A stretch of 64,000 bases of DNA, from positions 69,003 through 133,002 of the forward strand of contig JAAVDN010000003.1 of NCBI GenBank assembly GCA_014801785.1, given 5' to 3'. The notes under the pieces are model-generated. The model saw only the letters and a list, made by a program, of their open reading frames with translations. It searched no databases and had not been told where the DNA came from. Positions 45,816 to 52,904 of the stretch are shown piece by piece. Position 1 is the first letter of the stretch; each line of letters starts with the position of its first letter. The DNA is from Bacteroides sp. (GTDB lineage Bacteria > Bacteroidota > Bacteroidia > Bacteroidales > Muribaculaceae). The position numbers and the translations under genes were made by a program.

Positions 45816-45864
45816 AAAAAAGGGTATAAAAAACGCGATTGCCGCGTTTTTTATACCCTTTTTT
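45816..45864. terminator. 22-bp perfect hairpin of module D
   Basis: A stem with AAAAAAGGGTATAAAAAACG (first 20 bases, 45816-45835) plus CG pairs with its exact inverse at 45843-45864 around a 5-nt loop. It ends in TTTTTT on one strand and AAAAAA on the other. It lies downstream of the GH97 gene (minus) and is the hairpin of the fourth hairpin-plus-repeat module. The 150 bp before it (45661-45815) shows nothing I can name. Confidence 0.8.
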
Positions 45865-45887
45865 ACCAGCTATTTACCAGCTACTTA
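45863..45887 (+). repeat. 11-bp-period direct repeats (module D) with CAGCTACTTA
   Basis: TTACCAGCTA at 45863-45872 and 45874-45883, period 11 bp. The second copy continues into CAGCTACTTA (45878-45887), the dispersed motif also seen at 48060 and 48094. Confidence 0.75.
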
Positions 45888-45894
45888 TTCATTT

Positions 45895-47994
45895 TTATTG
45901 GCGCTTTGTCAGTCTTACAGCCGCTCCCCCTCCGGGAGCAAGACGCAGCCGCAGATTCTTTTGGGAATCTACATTTACTTTTCTGATTCTGTATGCCTGC
46001 GGATTATCCTTCCAATGGGCGTCGGGCGCATCCTCGTAGATGGTCGCTTCGAATTTCTCTCCCTTCGGCAGGAAGCTTAGGTCAACGACCGCAACGCGTC
46101 CGCTGTCGTCGGTGATTGCCCCGACATACCAGTCGTCGGAATGTTTGTCGCGGCGCGCGACCGTAATGAAACGGTTTGGCTCGGCCTCAAGATATTTGGA
46201 ATCCGACCAATCGACCGGCACATCCTTGATGAACTGGAAAGCATCCGGGAAACGCTGATAATTTTCGGGAAGGTCGCAGACCATCTGCATCGGCGAGGGC
46301 ATCGTCAGATAGAGCGCCAGCTGACGGGCAAGCGTTGTTCCCGCCTGAGAATCCTTACCTTCGCCGTAATAGCTCATCTTTGTCTCGAAAAGACCGGGAG
46401 TATAGTCCATCGGTCCCCCTTTTAGACGGGTGAAAGGTAGAATACAGGTATGCGACGGCGGGTTACCCCCCATAGACTCAAACTCTCCGCCGCGCGCCGA
46501 TTCCTGCGCGAGCCAGTTGGGGTAGGTGCGGCAGAGACCTGTCGGGCGCGGCGCCTCGTGGCTGTCCACCATAATCTGATAATCAGCCGCCCGCTCTATG
46601 ACATGCTTGGCATGGTCAACCATCCATTGAGACGTGTGATGTTCCGAACGCGGAATTATGGCTCCGACATATCCCGTCTTCACCGCATCATAATTATTAT
46701 CTTTCATAAACTGGAAAGCGCGGTCGAGCTGCTTCTCGTAATCGGAGGCATTGGCCGCCGTCTCATGGTGCATTATCAGCTTGACCCCCTTCTCCTTGGC
46801 ATAGTCGCGGAGATACGGCAGGTCGAAATCCGGATAAGGCTTGTCGAAAAGGAACTGGCGGTTCTTACGGTAGCTCGCCCAATCTTCCCAACCCTCGTTC
46901 CAACCTTCGACCAGCACTCCGTCAATACCGTTCTCGGAAGCGAAATCTATATATCGCTTCACATTCTCCGTATTGGCCGGATGGCGCCCGTTGGGTTGGA
47001 GCTTGGTGTAGTCGGTCACACCCGGTTTTGCAAGATGGTCATCCGAATATGCCCAGGTCTTCTGATTACCCGTGAACATCTCCCACCATACACCCATGAA
47101 CTTCATAGGCTTGATCCAGGATACATCCTCTATACGGCAGGGCTCGTTGAGATTGAGGACCAACTGGGAGGCCAATATATCGCGGGCATCGTCGCTGACG
47201 ATAACTGTTCTCCAGGGAGTATTGAAAGGCATCTGCAGATAAGCGCTGACTCCAAGCCGGTCCGGGACGAGATGCGACTTCATCGTGAAGGACACCGGAT
47301 CGACATCGAGCAGCATCGCCGGATAGCCGTCGAGAGCCGCCTCGTGAAGATTGATATAGACTCCGTCGGAAGTCTTCAGCAACATCGGAGTCTGAATCGT
47401 ATTTCCTCCGGTTCGCTGAGCTTCGGAATGGCGGGAATAGCTCTCCAGTGCTTCCGGGAGACCCGAGAAAGTAGTCTCGGAGAAAAGATATTCATCCGTA
47501 TCATAGTCTCCGGGGATACAGAAGAGCGTATGGTCGCCGTTAAAGTTGAACTCTGTCAGCTCCTCCTTGACCGTAAGATAATTAGGACCTTGCTGAACCG
47601 GCAGCTCATACCGGAAACCAAGACCGTCATCGAAAAGGCGGAACCTGACAGTCATCTCCCTCTGAGGATTCTCGGCTTTCAGCCTGACGGCCATCTCTCT
47701 GAAATGGTCCCTCACGGAAGAATATTCTCCCCATACGGGTTCCCATGAGCGGTCAACGGTGATCGTATCAATACCGGCTATTGTGAATCCATCGGCAAAC
47801 AGAGTTTCGTCTGCCCTGATACCGAGATGCCCCGGAGCCAGCAGTTCCTTACCTTTGTAATCCAGAGTATAATAGGGACGCCCGAGGGAATCCACATCAA
47901 CATTAAGCAGCAGTTCCCCCGAAGGAGAGTCGATGCTGACGGCAGCCGCTCCTATGGCGGAAGCGAGCAGAGCCGTTGTCAGTATGCATTTCAT
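45895..47994 (-). CDS. GH97 alpha-glucosidase (SusB-like)
   Basis: 699 aa. Signal peptide (LTTALLASAIGAAAVS) directs it to the periplasm, where it should split maltooligosaccharides to glucose. GH97 layout: N-terminal beta-sandwich (about residues 20-280), then a barrel with MGVWWEMFTGNQKTWAY, DGVLVEGWNEGWEDW, KLIMHHETAANASDYE and MVDSHEAPRPTGL, where the Glu residues match those used for catalysis and calcium in SusB; finally a small beta domain. It is the last gene of the Sus-like group, 233 bp after the GH13 lipoprotein gene and behind a terminator, so it may have its own promoter. Confidence 0.95.
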   Translation of the reverse strand: MKCILTTALLASAIGAAAVSIDSPSGELLLNVDVDSLGRPYYTLDYKGKELLAPGHLGIRADETLFADGFTIAGIDTITVDRSWEPVWGEYSSVRDHFREMAVRLKAENPQREMTVRFRLFDDGLGFRYELPVQQGPNYLTVKEELTEFNFNGDHTLFCIPGDYDTDEYLFSETTFSGLPEALESYSRHSEAQRTGGNTIQTPMLLKTSDGVYINLHEAALDGYPAMLLDVDPVSFTMKSHLVPDRLGVSAYLQMPFNTPWRTVIVSDDARDILASQLVLNLNEPCRIEDVSWIKPMKFMGVWWEMFTGNQKTWAYSDDHLAKPGVTDYTKLQPNGRHPANTENVKRYIDFASENGIDGVLVEGWNEGWEDWASYRKNRQFLFDKPYPDFDLPYLRDYAKEKGVKLIMHHETAANASDYEKQLDRAFQFMKDNNYDAVKTGYVGAIIPRSEHHTSQWMVDHAKHVIERAADYQIMVDSHEAPRPTGLCRTYPNWLAQESARGGEFESMGGNPPSHTCILPFTRLKGGPMDYTPGLFETKMSYYGEGKDSQAGTTLARQLALYLTMPSPMQMVCDLPENYQRFPDAFQFIKDVPVDWSDSKYLEAEPNRFITVARRDKHSDDWYVGAITDDSGRVAVVDLSFLPKGEKFEATIYEDAPDAHWKDNPQAYRIRKVNVDSQKNLRLRLAPGGGAAVRLTKRQ

Positions 47995-48059
47995 TATATA
48001 GGTATGTATTATTTTTATTGTGGGCCGGAGCCTGTGACACCGGACGTCAATATTTTTAG

Positions 48060-48103
48060 CAGCTACTTATTGAATATCCGGGTCTTAGATAGTCAGCTAC
48101 TTA
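48060..48103. repeat. two CAGCTACTTA motifs 34 bp apart
   Basis: CAGCTACTTA at 48060-48069 and 48094-48103 in the gap upstream of the GH97 gene. Read on the minus strand they are TAAGTAGCTG, as at 28122. Confidence 0.7.
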
Positions 48104-48143
48104 GTAACGTAATCGGTTGCGTTCTAATTGTAGGATAATTGCA

Positions 48144-48182
48144 ATCCCGCGGAGGTCGCCAATGAGACGACGACCGCGGGAT
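48144..48182 (-). terminator. terminator after the GH13 lipoprotein gene
   Basis: ATCCCGCGG (48144-48152) pairs with CCGCGGGAT (48174-48182); GGTCG/CGACC pair inside with a small bulge. It lies 46 bases after the stop of the minus-strand gene. Confidence 0.65.
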
Positions 48183-48227
48183 CCTCTTTCATGTTTCTGT
48201 CCCCCTGTGCGGGGATTGGTTGTAGAA

Positions 48228-49559
48228 TTAATTGACGAATATCTTATACCCGTAGGGTTCAAGTTCGACCATAGGTTCGAGAGTTACGTTACGTCCTTCG
48301 ACGAGGTCGGTCATGACAGAACCGGCGAGGGAAATCGGGGTGCGGACGGTGCGTGCAGCATCGGTGACATTGACAGCGACCATCATGCTCTTTCCCGGAA
48401 TACTCCTTGTAAAGCAGACCACCGAAGCATTTGAATAGTCTCGCAGCTCTCCGCGACGCACTTCGGCAGTGGCTTTGAAGGCCGCATCGATGACCTGGTA
48501 TTCGTCCGAAAGGGTTGCTGAGAAATCCAGAGTCTTATAGTCGAAGAAAGAAAGCTTGCCGGAAATCCCTGTCGCGTCCATCCCGGAATATATCATCGGA
48601 GTGCCGTTGAGCATCGAAGCGCAGACATAGGCCGCCGGAATAGCTTCGGCGCTACCGAAATACTTGTCGAAGTTATTTTCTGCCGCGACATCATGATTGA
48701 ACGCATAGCGGAGGATAGACTTCCCGTCAGGAACCTTCGCCAAAGCCTCCTGAGCCTCCTTCACCACATCGGCGGGTTTTCCTCCGTTGAAGGCTGTAGA
48801 GATAGCAGTCGAGCTGTTCCAGTCATATATCATGTTGAAGCCGTAGTCGTAGAACTCCGTCTTGGAGGTCTCGGCAAGCATGATGAGGTCGCTTTTCACA
48901 GCGCGGAGTCTGTCAATAGTCGAGCTCCAGAAATCTCCCGGCACACCATCGGCATAATCGCAGCGGTAACCGTCGATTCCGACCTCCCTGACCCAATATA
49001 GCATCGCGTCTTCCATAGCCTCGCGGGTCGCGGCATTGGAGAAATCGAGTTGCGCGACGTCAGACCATCCCGAGGGAGAAACTATATTTCCGTTGGCGTC
49101 ATGTTGGTATCGTTCCGGATACTGCTCGATCCAGGGATGATCCCAGGAGGTATGGTTGGCGACCCAGTCGAAGATCACCCTCAGCCCCTTGCCGTGGGCG
49201 GTATTGACCAGGTTCTTTACATCGTCGAGAGTGCCGTATTTCGGATTGACTCCCTTGAAATCCTTGACACAATAGGGAGACCCGAAGGCGTTCAGCGTAC
49301 CACGTTCATAAATTGGCATGACCCAAAGTATATCGCAACCCATATCCGCTATGCGGTCGAGCTGACCGGAGAGTCCCCTCAGGCAATCCTGCGTTCCGAA
49401 GAACGCGGGATTGGCCTGATATATCACATTGGAAGAGACTTCCCTCCCTATTGTCGGAGGTTCCGGATTTTCCGGCATATCTATTTCGTATGAGGTGCAG
49501 CTGCTTAATGCGATAGCCGTCAGGAGAGCTGACCACGATAATATATTGCTTTTTTTCAT
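48228..49559 (-). CDS. GH13 alpha-amylase lipoprotein (SusG-like role)
   Basis: 443 aa. Lipobox ends at Cys21 (LLTAIALSSCTS), so it is probably on the cell surface and cuts starch there. GH13 regions are in order: DWVANHTSWD (131-140), DGYRCDYAD with nucleophile Asp201, LIMLAE with acid/base Glu230, and FNHD with Asp290. It is much smaller than SusG (about 690 aa) and has no inserted carbohydrate-binding module. It follows the SusE/F-like gene by 22 bases. Confidence 0.93.
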   Translation of the reverse strand: MKKSNILSWSALLTAIALSSCTSYEIDMPENPEPPTIGREVSSNVIYQANPAFFGTQDCLRGLSGQLDRIADMGCDILWVMPIYERGTLNAFGSPYCVKDFKGVNPKYGTLDDVKNLVNTAHGKGLRVIFDWVANHTSWDHPWIEQYPERYQHDANGNIVSPSGWSDVAQLDFSNAATREAMEDAMLYWVREVGIDGYRCDYADGVPGDFWSSTIDRLRAVKSDLIMLAETSKTEFYDYGFNMIYDWNSSTAISTAFNGGKPADVVKEAQEALAKVPDGKSILRYAFNHDVAAENNFDKYFGSAEAIPAAYVCASMLNGTPMIYSGMDATGISGKLSFFDYKTLDFSATLSDEYQVIDAAFKATAEVRRGELRDYSNASVVCFTRSIPGKSMMVAVNVTDAARTVRTPISLAGSVMTDLVEGRNVTLEPMVELEPYGYKIFVN

Positions 49560-49581
49560 CGTTGTTCCGATCGTTGTTCAG

Positions 49582-51030
49582 TTATTTTAATTCTGCTTTG
49601 TCGGGATAGGCCACGATAGTATAATCCTTGTCCATCGTCAGAGTCAGCGCGTCATATTGAGTGCCGGCATTGTTGTGGAATATCAGGTTGGCGCTCTGGC
49701 CGGAGGCTTTGATCATGAAGACTTCATAGCGCACACCGTCAATCTCCACCGTCTCATTGGCCGACATTCCGGGCCATCCTCCGAAAATCTCCATATTGCC
49801 TCCCCAGGAGTAGATCCATAGTTCGCCCCACCCTGTCTGGTTCTCAACGAGGATTCTGTATTCCGACTCTTCGCCCGGAGTGGGGTCAGGAGTAGGATCG
49901 GGATTTGGAGTAGGATCCGGAGTGACAGTTCCTCCGGGAGTGTAGTTGTCGGGGTCGATCTCAGTGGCACCGGTCGGTGTCAGCTCAATATAGACGTTGC
50001 GGTCGAGGTTGAAGACAACCACTTCATCGAACTGCGTTCCATTGCCGTTATTGAGAATGACATGTTCTTCCAGGGTGCCGTCGCAGTTTGCAGCTCCGAG
50101 GTCGAAATATTTATAGGTCACTCCGTTAATGATCTGTGTGCCTGTCGGAGCCATGCCGGGCCATGTGCCGTTGAGGTCGTTGACCGTTCCCCACATATAG
50201 AGGTAGAGTTCATCCCACCCTGAGAGGTCATTGATGAAGATGGTATATCCGTCGTGGCTTACAGAGGGATTGTATTCCACAACTCCGGCCGAAGTGATTT
50301 CAAGATAATAGTCCTGGTCGAGAGTGACGTTATAGTCGTCGAGCTGCTCGCCGCCACCATTATTGTTGAAGATAAGGTTGACATTAAGACCCTCGTTGGC
50401 AGCTCCGGTGTCGAAGTATTTGTATACTTCGCCATTGATCTCCACTTTGCCGGTCGGCTTGATGCCGGGCCATCCTCCGAATATTTCTGCCTCGCCCCAT
50501 GCGTAGAGGGCCAGCTCGTCATATCCTGAATGGTCTATGACATAGATTGCGTAGCCATCATGGACGATTTCTGAGGGAGGAGTCAGAGTGGAGTCTTTCC
50601 ATCGGTAGAGCAGCACGTTCAGACGCTCTCCCAATGCCGGGGCGTCGGTATGGATTGCCGGCGTTCCTTCCAGAGTGAGTTCCACGCCCTGTTCGGAATT
50701 ATAGAATGTGTAGCCGTCGGCGAGGGTTTTACCGTTGATGAAATCCGCGGGATTAAGATAGATTCCCCACTTGACGTCTGTGTCGTAGGCTTTCTCAAGC
50801 TCCCAGCGCGGATCTCCGACAGCCTCCATCCCGCCGTTGAAGTCTCCGATAATATAAATCTTGTCATTGGCCGATGTCGACTGAGGGACGATAGCCTCGA
50901 TGAGCATATATCCCGGCCGCGTCTCGAAGCGTGGCAATTCGCTGTCGAAGATAATCTCGTCCTTGCTGCATGCTCCCAGCAGGGGGAGCAGCAGAAGGAA
51001 AAGCATATTGACTATATTTAATTTCTTCAT
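49582..51030 (-). CDS. SusE/F-like surface lipoprotein with three CBM26-like starch-binding modules
   Basis: 482 aa. Lipobox at about Cys21 (LLLLPLLGACSKDE). A SusE/F-type N-domain (about residues 30-150) is followed by three related modules of about 90 residues. Each has a GWxELxLYxWG start, a GGWPG or GTWPG core with the binding Trp, a Tyr-Lys-Tyr-Phe strand and an NNNxGxQ end. A Pro/Asp/Thr linker (TPDPTPNPDPTPDPTPGEE) separates modules two and three. It would hold starch at the surface for SusC/SusD. Met 51030 starts the signal; the frame from 51111 is not needed. Confidence 0.88.
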   Translation of the reverse strand: MKKLNIVNMLFLLLLPLLGACSKDEIIFDSELPRFETRPGYMLIEAIVPQSTSANDKIYIIGDFNGGMEAVGDPRWELEKAYDTDVKWGIYLNPADFINGKTLADGYTFYNSEQGVELTLEGTPAIHTDAPALGERLNVLLYRWKDSTLTPPSEIVHDGYAIYVIDHSGYDELALYAWGEAEIFGGWPGIKPTGKVEINGEVYKYFDTGAANEGLNVNLIFNNNGGGEQLDDYNVTLDQDYYLEITSAGVVEYNPSVSHDGYTIFINDLSGWDELYLYMWGTVNDLNGTWPGMAPTGTQIINGVTYKYFDLGAANCDGTLEEHVILNNGNGTQFDEVVVFNLDRNVYIELTPTGATEIDPDNYTPGGTVTPDPTPNPDPTPDPTPGEESEYRILVENQTGWGELWIYSWGGNMEIFGGWPGMSANETVEIDGVRYEVFMIKASGQSANLIFHNNAGTQYDALTLTMDKDYTIVAYPDKAELK

Positions 51031-51044
51031 TTCGTTTTCAGGTA

Positions 51045-52856
51045 TTAATAATTGGGATTCTGGACCAGTCCCGGATTGACCATCAGAGCAACCTGCGGCA
51101 GGGGGAACCATTCATATTTGCGGTCGCGTTTGGCGGGAAGCGGACGGTCAGACTCTGTGGCGCGTCCGAAGAACCACCACTGCCCCTGCGTGAACTTATC
51201 GAATCGACGCAGGTCGGTTCTGCGCCGGTTGCCCTCGTTGAGGAATTCAAGTCCCCATTCGCTGAGCATCCAGTCCATATCGAAGGACGTGAATCCCGGC
51301 CCCGGCTTCTCCAGTTCCGCAGCATCGGAGGGGCTGAAGTAACGCTGGCGCACATCGTTGACAAGAGCCTTCGCTCCATTGGCGTCGCCGGCGCGCATAC
51401 GGCATTCAGCCAATGTGTAATAGACTTCCGAGAGACGGAACTCCACCTCCGCGATATTGCAGTAGTCGATTCCGGAAGATATAGGCGTGATCGGGTATTT
51501 GATCAGACGGTAACCGGTGTTGGTCATACCCCAGCGCGGAGACATGACAGGCTCCAGATTACGTCCGGCGTTGGTGAAGGTTCCGCACTGATCGACGTAT
51601 ATGAGAGGTTCGTCCTGCAGGTCGGCGTCAGCCAGAACCGGATTGCCGCTGACATATTCATACTGGGCTCCCATCAGGAACATCCCCTGCCAGTTGCCGG
51701 TCGCATCGGAGCGATAGGGTTGTTTGCGGATATCCTTGTCGCTCATGCGGTCGATCGGAGCTCCGAGTTTGTCGCCGTAGTCGAAGATGAAGCTCTTGCC
51801 GTCGCGCGTTCCGCATATCTTACTGCCCGCCATGATATAGTCGGAGCCGGTATTATCTTTGGAGGGAGCAAGACAGCAGCAGTTCCATCCTATCTGGGGA
51901 ACATCGGATCCGAAGAGTTCGCCATATTGGAGGACAATGAATGGAGTCGTGCGGTTGTTGGTGAAAGTCTTTCCCGACCACATGGAGAAGGCGAACACCA
52001 GTTCGGGACACTGTTCGTTTCCCATGCTGAATATCTGGCGGTAGTCTGAAGCAAGGTTATAGTTTCCGTAGTCGCCGTTGATGATTTCCTGACAGAGCTT
52101 CGCGCATTCGGCATAGCGGTCCGTTCCGGTCCAAAGTTCTGAGTTGAGGAGAAGACGCATCTTGAGCATACGGTTCATACCCTGGTTCATTCTGGTGCGG
52201 GTCGCGCTGTCTCCCTGTTCTTTGGTCAGGTCAGCATAGCTGGCGTCCAGCTCGCTGGCAATGAAATCCCATACCTTCTGGCAACCGACATTGAAATTCG
52301 GGTCTGCCGATCCGGGGACCTCCCCTCCGACAGAAGTGTTGAGAGGAATAGCTCCTCCCCATACTTCAAAGTTGTTGTAGTAGACGTATGCACGCATCGT
52401 GCGGACCTCCGCGATATATTTCTTAAGTGCCGCTTCGGTCATTCCGATGGAATTGGCGTCGAGATCCTCCAGGTCATGGATGATGGAGTTGCAGAGGCCG
52501 ATGGTTTCCCAGGCCTTCTCCCAGGCCTTGCGTATATATTCCGCTTCCGAGTTCCAGGACTGGGTTGAGAGAACGAACTTGGCACCCTCGTCCCATCCCC
52601 AGGCGCCTCCGTTCCAGGTGCGCCATGCAACCTGGTCTGCGGAGAACTCGTTGAGATACCAGAAATATTCGAGGAAGCTGTTCTCGGCGCTTGAGTAGAT
52701 GGCGGCGACGGCTCCTTTGACGCTGTTCTCATCCTGATAATAGGCCGAGGCGTCGATACGGTCGAAAGTTTTTTCCTCAAGATCGGTGCAGGAGGATGCG
52801 CCGAAAAGGAGGGCCGATGCTGAGAGCAGGGCGGCTATATTTCTTTGGAGTTTCAT
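51045..52856 (-). CDS. SusD-like glycan-binding lipoprotein
   Basis: 603 aa. Lipobox at Cys23 (LLSASALLFGASSCTDLEE). Typical RagB/SusD parts are FDRIDASAYYQDENSVKGAV, the TPR-like helices (AEVRTMRAYVYYNNFEVWGG) and the C-terminal AEVEFRLSEVYYTLAECRMR and EFLNEGNRRRTDLRRFDKFT. It forms the lid of the SusC transporter encoded just upstream (48-base gap). Confidence 0.95.
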   Translation of the reverse strand: MKLQRNIAALLSASALLFGASSCTDLEEKTFDRIDASAYYQDENSVKGAVAAIYSSAENSFLEYFWYLNEFSADQVAWRTWNGGAWGWDEGAKFVLSTQSWNSEAEYIRKAWEKAWETIGLCNSIIHDLEDLDANSIGMTEAALKKYIAEVRTMRAYVYYNNFEVWGGAIPLNTSVGGEVPGSADPNFNVGCQKVWDFIASELDASYADLTKEQGDSATRTRMNQGMNRMLKMRLLLNSELWTGTDRYAECAKLCQEIINGDYGNYNLASDYRQIFSMGNEQCPELVFAFSMWSGKTFTNNRTTPFIVLQYGELFGSDVPQIGWNCCCLAPSKDNTGSDYIMAGSKICGTRDGKSFIFDYGDKLGAPIDRMSDKDIRKQPYRSDATGNWQGMFLMGAQYEYVSGNPVLADADLQDEPLIYVDQCGTFTNAGRNLEPVMSPRWGMTNTGYRLIKYPITPISSGIDYCNIAEVEFRLSEVYYTLAECRMRAGDANGAKALVNDVRQRYFSPSDAAELEKPGPGFTSFDMDWMLSEWGLEFLNEGNRRRTDLRRFDKFTQGQWWFFGRATESDRPLPAKRDRKYEWFPLPQVALMVNPGLVQNPNY

Positions 52857-52904
52857 TTTGTCTAATTGTAAGTATGTTTCAGAATCCGTTTCTGACAGAG
52901 ATCA

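Noticed and set aside
46450..47748. 432-codon open frame on the plus strand
   Set aside because: It is the antisense shadow of the GH97 gene, whose minus-strand product has full family motifs. The plus-strand translation has no recognisable domain.
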